Of a DNA stretch of 64,000 nucleotides, positions 38,841-47,668 are shown in pieces (the stretch's first letter is position 1; each line of letters starts with the position of its first letter). The notes under the pieces were generated by a model. It had not been told where the DNA came from, made no database searches, and worked only from the letters and a program-made list of their open reading frames with translations. The stretch is from Pseudomonas sp. ANT_J12 (lineage in GTDB: Bacteria; Pseudomonadota; Gammaproteobacteria; Pseudomonadales; Pseudomonadaceae), in the NCBI RefSeq assembly GCF_008370045.1, contig NZ_VOBN01000018.1, positions 57,394 through 121,393 of the forward strand, read 5' to 3'. A program made the position numbers and the translations under genes.

Positions 38841-40379
38841 ATGAGCAAGGTCAGCCCACGCTTGACGCTGCTGACCGCTTCCGGGGTGTGCTCGCTGATC
38901 GTCCTCGACACCAACATCGTCGCCGTCACGTTGCCGACCATCGCCCGGGACCTGGGCGCCAATTTTGCCGACATCGAATGGGTGGTCAGCGCCTACATGC
39001 TGGCCTTCGCCGCGCTGTTGCTGCCGGCGGGGAGCATCGCCGACCGCTTCGGCCGACAGAAAACCCTGCTCTGGGGCCTGGGCCTTTTCATCCTGGCTTC
39101 CCTCGGTTGCGGCGCGGCGCCGAGCGCGTTGTTCCTCGACATCGCCCGCGCGATCAAAGGTGTTGGCGCCGCATTGTTGCTGACGTCGGCGCTGGCCTCG
39201 ATTGGCCACACCTTTCACGACGAAGTCGAACGGGCCAAGGCCTGGGCATTCTGGGGCGCGTGCATGGGTGTGGCGATGACCGCCGCGCCAACGTTGGGTG
39301 GTTTGATCACCGAATACATCGGCTGGCGCTGGATTTTCTACCTCAACCTGCCGGTAGGTGCGCTGCTGATGGCGTTGGTCTTGCGCAACGTGCCGGAATC
39401 CCGGGACACCCAGTCCGCGCGTCTCGACCCGTGGGGCAGCCTGGCCTTCAGTGCGAGTTTGCTGTGCCTGATCTGGGGCCTGATCGAAGCCAATCGCATC
39501 GGCTGGAACACTCCCATGACCTATGCCCGGTTAATCGGCGGCGCCTTGTTGCTTGGGCTGTTTGTGCTGATCGAGCGCCTGCAGCAGCGGCCCATGGTCG
39601 ACCTGCAATTGTTCAAGCACCCGCGCTTTATCGGCGCGCTGCTGGGGATGTTCGCCTACGCCGGTTGCGCCCAAGTGATGATGACGCTGCTGCCGTTCTA
39701 CCTGCAAAACGGTTTGGGGTTCTCGGCCATCGCCTCGGGACTGGGGATGCTGCCATTCGCGTTGACGATGCTGATCTGCCCGCGCATCGGCGCACGGCTG
39801 GCGAGCCGTTTTGCCCCCGCGACTTTGATGGCTGCGGGCCTGACGCTGGTCGGCGGCGGCAACCTGCTCAGCGCCTGGGCGGTCAACAGCGGCGGCTATT
39901 TGCCGTTCGCCCTGGCCATTGCGGTGACCGGCGCCGGGGCCGGGTTGCTCAATGGTGATACCCAGAAAAACATCATGGCCTGCGTGCCCCGCGACCGCGC
40001 CGGCATGGCCTCGGGCATGAGCACCACCATGCGCTTCAGCGCGATCATGCTCGCCATCGGCGTGTACGGCGCGTTGCTGGCCAGTCATACCGAGCTGTTG
40101 CTGCGCGACAGCCTGTCGGGGCAATGGGCAGAGCAGGCCCGTGGAATCGCCTCGCGGGTGGTGGCCGGGGATATGACGGCAGCGTTGGGTTTGTTGCCGG
40201 ACACTGCGCGCGCAGCGGTCGAACCGCTGGCCCGGCAAGCGTTTGTTGGTGGTTTCAGTTTGTTGCTGCTGGTCGCGGGGTTGTTGGCGCTGCTGGGGGC
40301 GTTGGTGGTGGGCACGTTGATGCGTAATCCGATTCCAGTCCCCTCAAACCATGTATCGGGGACCGTTGCTCACCCGTGA
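38841..40379 (+). CDS. MFS transporter, DHA2 (14-TM) drug exporter family
   Basis: A 512-residue inner-membrane antiporter with about 14 hydrophobic helices. Motifs: SLIVLDTNIVAVTLPTIARD (DHA2 motif D1), ADRFGRQKTLLWG (motif A, ~68-80), and LGGLITEYIGWRWIFYLNLP (motif C/region). It resembles EmrB/SmvA-type exporters of cationic dyes and antiseptics; substrates cannot be read from sequence. A divergent LysR regulator lies upstream. Two REP units follow. Confidence 0.9.
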   Translation: MSKVSPRLTLLTASGVCSLIVLDTNIVAVTLPTIARDLGANFADIEWVVSAYMLAFAALLLPAGSIADRFGRQKTLLWGLGLFILASLGCGAAPSALFLDIARAIKGVGAALLLTSALASIGHTFHDEVERAKAWAFWGACMGVAMTAAPTLGGLITEYIGWRWIFYLNLPVGALLMALVLRNVPESRDTQSARLDPWGSLAFSASLLCLIWGLIEANRIGWNTPMTYARLIGGALLLGLFVLIERLQQRPMVDLQLFKHPRFIGALLGMFAYAGCAQVMMTLLPFYLQNGLGFSAIASGLGMLPFALTMLICPRIGARLASRFAPATLMAAGLTLVGGGNLLSAWAVNSGGYLPFALAIAVTGAGAGLLNGDTQKNIMACVPRDRAGMASGMSTTMRFSAIMLAIGVYGALLASHTELLLRDSLSGQWAEQARGIASRVVAGDMTAALGLLPDTARAAVEPLARQAFVGGFSLLLLVAGLLALLGALVVGTLMRNPIPVPSNHVSGTVAHP

Positions 40380-40398
40380 TGACCTTGCGTTGACTATC

Positions 40399-40577
40399 AG
40401 GGCCTCTTCGCGGGCAAGCCTCGCTCCTACAGGGGGGCGGTGGTGAACACAGATATTGTGTACGACGATCCCCATGTAGGAGCAAAGCTTGCTCGCGAAG
40501 GCGGTTTCACATTCAACAGGGATGTTGGCTGGCCCACCGCTTTCGCGAGCAAGCCCGCTCCCACAGGGGATCTGGGG
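40399..40577. repeat. Cluster of three REP units
   Basis: CGCGGGCAAGCCTCGCTCCTAC at ~40410, inverted TGTAGGAGCAAAGCTTGCTCGCG at ~40475 and TCGCGAGCAAGCCCGCTCCCAC at ~40542. Three units of slightly different sequence lie between two convergent genes. Confidence 0.85.
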
Positions 40578-40580
40578 CGA

Positions 40581-40991
40581 TCAACGCGGCTGCTTGAAGG
40601 ACGCCAGCACCCGCTCGGCATTCGCGTCGCAGCCCATGCCTTCGGGTTTCGCCTGGATGTCGTCGATCACCGCCAGCAGCTTCGCCTTGCTCTGCGCCAG
40701 GTGTTGCTGCATTTCTTCGATCTGCTCGACTTTGCGCGTCAGCCCCGCCAGCAGTTCGTCGTGCTTGAATTCACCGGTGGCGGTGTCCGGCATCAATTGC
40801 TTCAACTCTTCCAGGCTGAACCCGGCCTGTTGGGCGCACTGGATCAGGTACAGCGTCTGCAATACCTGTTCGGGGTAATGCCGGTAGCCGTTGGCCCGGC
40901 GCTCGACTTTCTGGATCAGACCCTGGGCCTCGTAGAACCGAATACGCGACGGGTTGAAGCCACTTAACTCCGCCAATTCACCAATCTTCAT
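40581..40991 (-). CDS. MerR-family transcriptional regulator
   Basis: A 136-residue regulator with MerR winged HTH (MKIGELAELSGFNPSRIRFY, EAQGLIQKVERRANGYRHYP) and a long dimerisation helix (LAGLTRKVEQIEEMQQHLAQ). No Cys cluster for metal binding is seen, so an organic ligand or redox cue is more likely. ATG 40991 is the family start; the open frame extends upstream to 41045 across the operator, which is not coding. It is divergent from the flavin oxidoreductase gene, with a perfect palindrome between them. Confidence 0.92.
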   Translation of the reverse strand: MKIGELAELSGFNPSRIRFYEAQGLIQKVERRANGYRHYPEQVLQTLYLIQCAQQAGFSLEELKQLMPDTATGEFKHDELLAGLTRKVEQIEEMQQHLAQSKAKLLAVIDDIQAKPEGMGCDANAERVLASFKQPR

Positions 40992-41016
40992 CCCGACCTC
41001 ATTTGCCTGCTTGCCA

Positions 41017-41032
41017 TTAAAGTTAACTTTAA
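41017..41032. promoter_or_regulatory. Perfect 16-base palindrome between merR-type gene and oxidoreductase
   Basis: TTAAAGTTAACTTTAA is fully self-complementary. It is preceded by TTGCCA (41011-41016) and followed by a TTAGCC-like -10, so it fills the 19-20 base spacer expected of a MerR-controlled promoter firing towards the oxidoreductase. Confidence 0.7.
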
Positions 41033-41068
41033 GCTTAGCCTCCACCCATCACTGATGAGGAGTCAAGC

Positions 41069-42293
41069 ATGTCGCCCTTTCAAACGCTGAATTTGCCCAA
41101 CGGCCAGACCATCGGCAATCGCATCGCCAAAGCCGCGATGGAAGAAAATCTCGCGGATACCCGACAGGCGCCGTCCGATGCCCTGTTGCGTCTGTATCAA
41201 GCCTGGGCCGGGGGTGAAGCCGGGTTGTTGCTGACCGGCAACGTGATGATCGACCGTCGCGCCATGACCGGGCCCGGCGGCGTGGCGCTGGAAGACGAGC
41301 AACACCTTGAGCGTTTTCGCCAGTGGGCAACGATTGGCCGGGCCGGTGGCGCGCAGTTCTGGGTGCAGCTCAATCATCCGGGGCGCCAGACCATGGCCAA
41401 TCTGGGTCAGCAGGCTTGGGCGCCGTCAGCGGTGGCGCTGGACCTGGGCTCGTTCTCGAAAATGTTCGCCGAACCCAAGCCGATGACCGAAAGCGACATC
41501 CATGAAGTGATCCAACGCTTCGCCACCAGCGCGGCCCTCGCGGAGAAGGCCGGGTTCACTGGCGTGCAGATTCACGCGGCCCACGGTTATTTGCTCAGCC
41601 AATTCCTGTCGCCACTGACCAATCGCCGCACCGATCAATGGGGCGGCTCACTGGAAAATCGCGCGCGGCTGCTGCTTGAGGTGGTCAGTGCCGTACGTAA
41701 AACCGTGTCGCCAAAATTCTGCGTCTCAGTGAAGCTCAACTCAGCGGACTTCCAACGCGGCGGCTTCGATGCGGACGACGCCAGGCAAGTGATCCAGTGG
41801 CTCAACGAGCAGCAGATCGACTTGCTCGAATTGTCCGGCGGCAGCTACGAAGCCCCCGCCATGCAAGGCGAAGCCCGGGACGGCCGCACCCTGGCCCGCG
41901 AAGCCTACTTCCTGGAGATGGCCGGCGAACTGGCCCGCGTGGCGCGCATGCCGGTGATGGTGACCGGCGGTCATTCGTCGCTTGGCCATCGTCGAACACG
42001 TGCTCGACAGCGGCATCGCCATGGCCGGGATCGGCACCGCGATGGCGGTTGAGCCGCACCTGGTCAAGCACTGGCGCGAAGGCAAGAACAGCCATCCTCA
42101 ACTGCCGCCGATCCACTGGAAGCGCAAACCCCTGGCGGCGCTGGCGACCATGGCGGTGGTCAAGTTCCAGTTGCATCGCTTGAGTCGCGGCCATCAACCC
42201 CGGCCACAGGTCTCGGCGCTTTGGGCGTTGATCCGCGATCAGCTGTACATCGCCAAACGCACCCGCCAATACAAACAGGCCATGGCCAAGTAA
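41069..42293 (+). pseudogene. NADH:flavin oxidoreductase (old yellow enzyme family), frameshifted
   Basis: An FMN-dependent ene-reductase/2,4-dienoyl-CoA-reductase-type TIM barrel. Residues 1-300 are intact: SPFQTLNLPNGQTIGNRIAKAAM, LNHPGRQT, and the signature HAAHGYLLSQFLSPLTNRRT. After VMVTGG (41970) an extra T at 41971 shifts the frame; restoring it gives GGIRRLAIVEHVLDSGIAMAGIGTAM, the normal FMN-phosphate segment, and an open frame to 42293 (about 407 residues in all). As written the protein ends at 42052 and lacks the last part of the FMN site, so it should be inactive. A single-base assembly error is the other explanation. Confidence 0.85.
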
Positions 42294-42332
42294 ACGAGTC
42301 TTCACAAATCCCCGGGAGTCATGCCAGCCGTT

Positions 42333-42365
42333 GAGTTGTCCCTTTTTCTATCCCAAGGACAACTC
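42333..42365 (+). promoter_or_regulatory. Inverted repeat upstream of poxB
   Basis: GAGTTGTCC and GGACAACTC are perfect 9-base arms around CTTTTTCTATCCCAA, ending 20 bases before the poxB ATG. It could be an operator or an mRNA hairpin just before the ribosome site (GGAG). Confidence 0.55.
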
Positions 42366-42385
42366 ATCGATCACTGGAGCACCCC

Positions 42386-44110
42386 ATGGCGAAAATCACC
42401 CTTGCCCAGCAACTGGCAACCACCCTTGAGCAGGCCGGCGTCAAGCGCATCTGGGGCCTGACCGGCGACAGCCTCAACGGTTTGACCGAAGCGCTGCGCA
42501 CCATGGACAGCATCGAGTGGATGCACGTGCGCCACGAAGAGGTCGCGGCGTTTGCCGCCGGGGCCGAGGCAGCTGTCACCGGAGAGCTGGCGGTGTGCGC
42601 CGGCAGTTGCGGGCCGGGCAATCTGCACTTGATCAACGGGCTGTTCGACTGCCACCGCAACCATGTGCCGGTGCTGGCGATTGCGGCGCAGATTCCGTCG
42701 TCGGAAGTCGGCCTCAACTACTTTCAGGAAACCCACCCGCAAGAGCTGTTCAAGGAGTGCAGCCACTTCGTCGAACTGGTCAGCAACCCGGCGCAGATGC
42801 CGCAGGTGCTGCACCGGGCGATGCGCAGCGCGATCCTCAATCGCGGCGTCGCGGTGGTGGTGATTCCCGGTGACGTGGCGTTGCAGGAAGTCGAAGACAA
42901 CCTCAAGCCATGGCCGGCCCTGTCCAAACCGCGCACCCTGCCGGCACCGCAGGATCTGGATCGACTCGTTGAACTGCTGAGCCAAAGCAAAGCCGTGACC
43001 CTGATGTGCGGCGCCGGATGTGCCGGGGCTCATGATCAAGTGGTGGCCCTGGCCGATGCCCTCGGCGCGCCGGTGGTGCATGCCTTGCGCGGCAAGGAAC
43101 ACGTGGAGTGGGACAACCCGTTCGACGTCGGCATGACCGGGTTGATCGGCTTCAGCTCCGGGTATCACGCGATGCTCAACTGCGACACCTTGGTGCTGCT
43201 CGGCACCGACTTCCCGTACCGGCAGTTCTACCCCACCGACGCCACCATCATTCAGATCGACCACAACCCCGAGGCCCTCGGCCGCCGGACCACCCTGGAC
43301 CTGGGCATCGCCGCCGATGTCGGCGAAACCCTCGCCGCGTTGCTGCCGCGCCTGCCCTATCGCGGTGACCGGAGCTTTTTAGAGTCGTCCCTCGAACACT
43401 ACAAAAAAGCGCGCCAGGGCCTGGATGACCTGGCCCAGCCTTCCGCGCCGGGTCGCCCGATCCACCCGCAATACCTCACCCGCCTGCTCAGCGAACTGGC
43501 GGATGACGATGCGATCTTCACCGCCGACGTCGGCACGCCAACCGTGTGGGCTGCCCGTTATCTGAAAATGAACGGCAAGCGCCGGTTGCTCGGTTCGTTC
43601 AACCACGGCTCGATGGCCAACGCCATGCCCCAGGCCATTGGCGCCCAAGCGACGTTCCCGGATCGGCAGGTGATTTCGTTGTCGGGAGATGGCGGTTTCA
43701 GCATGTTGATGGGGGATTTCATTTCCCTGGCGCAGTTGAAATTGCCGGTGAAAATCATCGTCTACGACAACGCTTCACTGGGCTTCGTCGCGATGGAAAT
43801 GAAGTCCGCCGGGATGCTCGATACCGGCACCGACCTGCACAACCCGGACTTTGCGGCGATGGCCAACGCCATGGGCATCCTCGGGATTCGCGTTGAAGAG
43901 TCGGAAGACCTGGAGCCGGCGTTGCGCCGGGCGCTGGCGCATGACGGGCCGGTGTTAGTGGATGTGATTACCGCGACCCAGGAACTGGCCATGCCACCGA
44001 CTATCAAGCTGGAGCAGGCCAAGGGGTTCAGCCTGTACATGCTTAAAGCCGTGATGAGTGGACGTGGGGATGAGGTGATTGAATTGGCGCGGACGAACTG
44101 GTTTCGTTGA
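42386..44110 (+). CDS. poxB: Pyruvate dehydrogenase (quinone), PoxB type
   Basis: A peripheral membrane flavoprotein that decarboxylates pyruvate to acetate and CO2, passing electrons to ubiquinone. The 574-residue protein has the ThDP-enzyme layout: catalytic Glu in VRHEEVAAFAAGAEAA (~50), the central FAD-binding domain (GAGCAGAHDQV, SGYHAMLNCDTLVLLGTDFP), and the ThDP motif starting SGDGGFSMLMGDF and ending YDNASLG. The short C-terminal helix (DEVIELARTNWFR) is the place of the lipid-activation tail in E. coli PoxB. GGAG precedes ATG 42386, and an inverted repeat lies just upstream. Confidence 0.92.
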   Translation: MAKITLAQQLATTLEQAGVKRIWGLTGDSLNGLTEALRTMDSIEWMHVRHEEVAAFAAGAEAAVTGELAVCAGSCGPGNLHLINGLFDCHRNHVPVLAIAAQIPSSEVGLNYFQETHPQELFKECSHFVELVSNPAQMPQVLHRAMRSAILNRGVAVVVIPGDVALQEVEDNLKPWPALSKPRTLPAPQDLDRLVELLSQSKAVTLMCGAGCAGAHDQVVALADALGAPVVHALRGKEHVEWDNPFDVGMTGLIGFSSGYHAMLNCDTLVLLGTDFPYRQFYPTDATIIQIDHNPEALGRRTTLDLGIAADVGETLAALLPRLPYRGDRSFLESSLEHYKKARQGLDDLAQPSAPGRPIHPQYLTRLLSELADDDAIFTADVGTPTVWAARYLKMNGKRRLLGSFNHGSMANAMPQAIGAQATFPDRQVISLSGDGGFSMLMGDFISLAQLKLPVKIIVYDNASLGFVAMEMKSAGMLDTGTDLHNPDFAAMANAMGILGIRVEESEDLEPALRRALAHDGPVLVDVITATQELAMPPTIKLEQAKGFSLYMLKAVMSGRGDEVIELARTNWFR

Positions 44111-44130
44111 TTGCCAAGCCGTGCGCGTAA

Positions 44131-44168
44131 ACCCGTGGCGAGGGGGCTTGCCCCCTCGCCACAAGGGT
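44131..44168. repeat. REP-like hairpin (GGCGAGGGGGCTTGCCCCC class)
   Basis: ACCCGTGGCGAGGGGGC and its inverse form a compact hairpin after poxB, before the convergent phospholipase-D-like gene. Confidence 0.8.
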
Positions 44169-44192
44169 TTGTGTTGAATGGGGGATTGGTGT

Positions 44193-45836
44193 TTATCGGC
44201 CGGAGAATCGCAGTCGTGACAACTGCCGCAAATCCCCCTCCACAAAATAATCATTGCTCCAACGGTCATCCGCCGCCAATGGCGAAACCTCTTTCAGCGC
44301 CAGTTTCTTCGCAAAATAGCGAAACCGGTAATGTTCATAAAACCGCAATAACTCCAAGCCATAGCGGTCTGCCAGATCGGTATCGCCGCGAATGATCAGG
44401 TAGTTCTCATCATTGCCATTACTGGCCGCCGCACTGAGGTTGTGGCTGCCGCTGATGATGGTCGGTGTGTCGCTGGTGAAGTCGGTGACGATGGCTTTGG
44501 TGTGCACCAGCAGGTTGCCCTTCTGGCCTTTCATGTTTTCCCGCAGCCAGCCTTCCAGCCCGGTGTTGAGCAGCGCGGTGGCGGCGAATTCGGCGGTGCG
44601 ATCGGCGTGGAAGCCGGTGATGCGGCTGACGGTGTTTTGCAGGCCGTAGCGCAGGATGTCGTCGTGGGGCTCGCCGAGCAAGGCGTTGAGGACGTCGTCC
44701 GGCAAGGCGAACGCGGTGACGAACAGTACGTCCTTTTTCGCGGCGTTGATGATCTCGACAAACGCTTTCAGATCCCCCTGCCCGGTACGCGGTGAGAACC
44801 CGGCGAACAGTGGCTGCGTCGGGTCCACGGGGTTGTTTTGGGTCAGCCAGGTGCGCGTCGCGCCGACGTCCGCCGGGTTCGCCCACACCTCTTCGAAGGT
44901 TTGCAGGTAACTGGCGCCGATCCGCGCGTCGTCGAGCACATGCACCACGTTGGCCTGGCGGTAGACGCCGTTGGGGGTGAAATTGGTGCTGCCGCAGAGC
45001 ACGGCTTGCGGCCGATGCTCGCCGCCATCGAGTTTGCTCAGGACGATGAACTTGTCGTGGAAGATGTTGTGCGTGACCCGCCCGCGCTTGTTCGCCGCCG
45101 GGAGTTTTTCCAGGCTGGCTTCGTTCATCGTCGTGTCTTCATCGTCCGGCTGCGCGTGATACAGCACCCGCACCTTGACCCCGCGGGCGAAGGCGGCGTT
45201 GACCTCATCGACGATCGACTGCAGCTGATATTCGTAGATGGCAATGTCCAGAGCCCATTGGTCATCCACCGCACGCTGGATAAACCCCAGCAAGCGCCCG
45301 AGCAAACCGTTCTCCAGCCACTGCTGCGCCGCCAGCGGCCAGGCTTCGATGGGCATGTGCTTGTTGGCGCTGATCTGCGCGTCGAGGTCGGGGAATTTGC
45401 GCTGGAATGCCTGACTCGCTGCCACGGCGCGGTTGAAGATCACGCTTTGATGGGTGGGATGGCCGTCGTCGGAGGTGATCGTCAGTTCCAGAAATTCGCC
45501 CAGTTGCGGCGCATCCGGCGTGCCATAGGCCAGGTGCACGCGGTAGTGCAGGGTCGTGCCCGGATTGACCGCGTAATCGGCCCAGCGAAATTTCTGCAGC
45601 GGTGCGATATCGCTGGGGGTGGCGTGGTATTGGGGGAAGGTGTGGGCCTTGCCGGGGAAGGTCAGGCTGTTGAACAGAAACAGCCACGGTTTGTTGCCGA
45701 CCTGTTTTTCGATGGCGAAGCCGAGCAGACCTTTGCGGCGCGGTTCGGCCAGGTCCATGGCCAGTAGCACGCCGTTGGTGCCGGCGTAGGCTTTAACGCG
45801 GAAATCATCCTGATGGTTGGCGGCTAGGACGCGCAT
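44193..45836 (-). CDS. Phospholipase D-like phosphodiesterase
   Basis: A 547-residue protein of the PLD superfamily. The second active-site half is complete: HTKAIVTD in NLLVHTKAIVTDF (~450), followed by SGSHNLSAAASNGNDEN, the usual G/S-x-x-N element. The first half is HDKFIVLS in HNIFHDKFIVLSKLDG (~265), followed by CGSTNFTPNGVYRQAN; it keeps H and K but has Ser where Asp is usual. The first ~200 residues are a beta-rich region that I do not recognise (LLGFAIEKQVGNKPWLFLFN). No signal peptide. The substrate could be a phospholipid or nucleic acid. It stands next to, but not in, the cobalamin operon. Confidence 0.8.
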   Translation of the reverse strand: MRVLAANHQDDFRVKAYAGTNGVLLAMDLAEPRRKGLLGFAIEKQVGNKPWLFLFNSLTFPGKAHTFPQYHATPSDIAPLQKFRWADYAVNPGTTLHYRVHLAYGTPDAPQLGEFLELTITSDDGHPTHQSVIFNRAVAASQAFQRKFPDLDAQISANKHMPIEAWPLAAQQWLENGLLGRLLGFIQRAVDDQWALDIAIYEYQLQSIVDEVNAAFARGVKVRVLYHAQPDDEDTTMNEASLEKLPAANKRGRVTHNIFHDKFIVLSKLDGGEHRPQAVLCGSTNFTPNGVYRQANVVHVLDDARIGASYLQTFEEVWANPADVGATRTWLTQNNPVDPTQPLFAGFSPRTGQGDLKAFVEIINAAKKDVLFVTAFALPDDVLNALLGEPHDDILRYGLQNTVSRITGFHADRTAEFAATALLNTGLEGWLRENMKGQKGNLLVHTKAIVTDFTSDTPTIISGSHNLSAAASNGNDENYLIIRGDTDLADRYGLELLRFYEHYRFRYFAKKLALKEVSPLAADDRWSNDYFVEGDLRQLSRLRFSGR

Positions 45837-45872
45837 GGTTCACTCCTGTGAAGATGAAAAGATCGCAGCCCG

Positions 45873-46502
45873 CTACACGTCATCGATATGCCGATACTCC
45901 GCCTGCAACTGCGTAGCCAACACCTTAGCCCGTCCCAGCCGAATCGGCCCGCGTTCGATATCAATCAGCAACCCCGGACACGCCAATACCGGCAAGCCTG
46001 ACCACTCTTTCAGTCGCCCATCGGTCACCAGCAACAGGCGTTGTTGTTCCGCCGGGAAGCGTTTCTGCCGCGCGCTCAGCCAACGTCCCGCCTCGCCCAG
46101 CGCCGCCAGCAACGGTGTGCCGCCGCCCGCCCCCAAGCCGTCGAGCCAGTCACGCAAACCGCTGGAAGCCTTCAAACCCTGCACCTGCCATTTCGGCGTG
46201 TGGCCGCTGGCCGTCAGCAACGCCAGCCGCGCGCGCTGGCGGTAGGCATCGTCGAACAACTGCGCCAACAAACCCTTGGCATCGCTCAACGCTTGATGAC
46301 GACGGGTCGAGGCCGAGGCGTCGACGATGACCAGCCACAATTCATGGGGCGAACGGGTGCGCAAATGAAACAGCAGGTCGTCACGTTGACGCGGGCGGCC
46401 GTTGAGCAATGTGCCGGGCCAGTTGATCGAGCCTTGCGGTGCCGCACGGCGCTTGCCTTGCCGGCCATGGTCCAGCCGTCCGGCCCGGGGTCTGGCATTC
46501 AC
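45873..46502 (-). CDS. VWA-domain chelatase subunit (ChlD-like)
   Basis: A 209-residue von Willebrand A domain protein. The metal-ion-dependent adhesion site is visible: DASAS in LWLVIVDASASTRRHQ (~60), the Thr in GAGGGTPLLAALGEA and the Asp in LLLVTDGRLKEW. It lacks its own ATPase domain and so corresponds to the C-terminal half of BchD/ChlD. It follows the ATPase subunit gene by 26 bases. With CobN as the large subunit the two should form the cobaltochelatase that many pseudomonads use instead of CobS/CobT. Confidence 0.8.
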   Translation of the reverse strand: MNARPRAGRLDHGRQGKRRAAPQGSINWPGTLLNGRPRQRDDLLFHLRTRSPHELWLVIVDASASTRRHQALSDAKGLLAQLFDDAYRQRARLALLTASGHTPKWQVQGLKASSGLRDWLDGLGAGGGTPLLAALGEAGRWLSARQKRFPAEQQRLLLVTDGRLKEWSGLPVLACPGLLIDIERGPIRLGRAKVLATQLQAEYRHIDDV

Positions 46503-46528
46503 CCCCGCGTCAGATCGAGGGCGAATGC

Positions 46529-47527
46529 CTAGGGCTTTTTTGGCCAGCTCGGCACTTCACGTCGAGCACCGACCGGCAGCGCCTCGGCAGGCATTTCGCC
46601 CCACTGGCCCTGGCCTTCGCTCGGGTTGGCGTTTTGGGTCGCGGGGGGTTGGGATTGTTGCGGCGCCGGGTGGGCATGCTCGCGGCGGCGATGACGCAAG
46701 GCAAACTCGGCGACCGCGTCGATATCTTCTTCGGTGATCGCCTTGGCCCCGCGCCAGGCGGCGTGAGCTCGGGCGGCGCGCAGCCAGACCAGGTCAGCAC
46801 GCAAGCCATCGACACCGGCGGCAAAGCAGCGCTCGGTGATCTGTTCCAGCGCGATGTCATCCAGAGGGATGCTCGCCAATGCGACCCGCGCCTGCTGGCA
46901 GCGTTCGCGCAGCGCGTGTTGCTGGCTTTCCCATTCGGCGCAGAAGCCTTGGGGATCGCTGTCGAAAGCCAGGCGACGACGGATGATCTGACCGCGTTCC
47001 GTCGGCGCAGTGTGGCCGCTGAGGGCGACGTTCAGGCCAAAGCGGTCGAGCAGTTGCGGGCGCAATTCGCCCTCTTCCGGGTTCATGGTGCCGATCAGCA
47101 CGAACCTGGCCGAATGCCGATGGGAAATGCCATCGCGCTCGATCAGGTTGGTGCCACTGGCGGCCACGTCGAGCAGCAGGTCGACGAGATGATCGGGCAG
47201 CAGATTGACCTCATCGACGTAGAGCACGCCGCCGTCAGCCTTGGCCAGCACACCGGGGGAAAACTGCGCTCGCCCGTCGCTCAGGGCGGCGTCGAGGTCG
47301 AGGGTGCCGACCAGGCGTTCTTCGGTGGCGCCCAGGGGTAAGGTGACGAACTGGCCGCTGGCTAGCAGGTCCGCGAGGCCACGGGCCAGGGTCGACTTGG
47401 CCATGCCCCGCGGGCCTTCGATCAGCACGCCGCCGATTTTCGGGTCGATGGCGGTCAGGTACAGCGCGAGCTTCAAGTCATCGGCGCCGACCACGGCGGA
47501 GAGCGGGAAATGGGGGGTGTCGGTCAT
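46529..47527 (-). CDS. AAA+ chelatase subunit (ChlI/BchI-like)
   Basis: A 332-residue AAA+ ATPase: Walker A GPRGMAKSTLARGLADLL (~37), Walker B GGVLYVDEVNLLPDHLVDLL, sensor 1 FVLIGTMNPEEGELRPQLLDRFG and the C-terminal helical lid, then a Pro/Gln-rich tail. It supplies ATP energy for metal insertion by a chelatase. Placed after cobN and before a VWA subunit, it is inferred to serve cobalt insertion into hydrogenobyrinate diamide. ATG 47527 (MTDTPHFPLSAVVGADDLKL) is the family start; the longer frame runs into a palindromic repeat and is rejected. Confidence 0.88.
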   Translation of the reverse strand: MTDTPHFPLSAVVGADDLKLALYLTAIDPKIGGVLIEGPRGMAKSTLARGLADLLASGQFVTLPLGATEERLVGTLDLDAALSDGRAQFSPGVLAKADGGVLYVDEVNLLPDHLVDLLLDVAASGTNLIERDGISHRHSARFVLIGTMNPEEGELRPQLLDRFGLNVALSGHTAPTERGQIIRRRLAFDSDPQGFCAEWESQQHALRERCQQARVALASIPLDDIALEQITERCFAAGVDGLRADLVWLRAARAHAAWRGAKAITEEDIDAVAEFALRHRRREHAHPAPQQSQPPATQNANPSEGQGQWGEMPAEALPVGARREVPSWPKKP

Positions 47528-47555
47528 GTCGGGTTGTCTCATCATGGTCGGTGGT

Positions 47556-47663
47556 GATCGTTCCCACGCTCTGCGTGGGAATGCCTCTGCGGACGCTCCG
47601 CGTTCGGCTTTTGGGACGCGGAGCGTCCCGGGTTGCATTCCTTTGCTGCGCGTGGGAACGATC
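47556..47663. repeat. Palindromic element, copy 4
   Basis: GATCGTTCCCACGCTCTGCG to CGTGGGAACGATC, 108 bases, inside the operon between cobN (stop 47669) and the chelatase ATPase gene. The right arm has decayed to CTTTGCTGCG. It may reduce expression of the chelatase subunits relative to cobN. Confidence 0.88.
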
Positions 47664-47668
47664 AGTCC

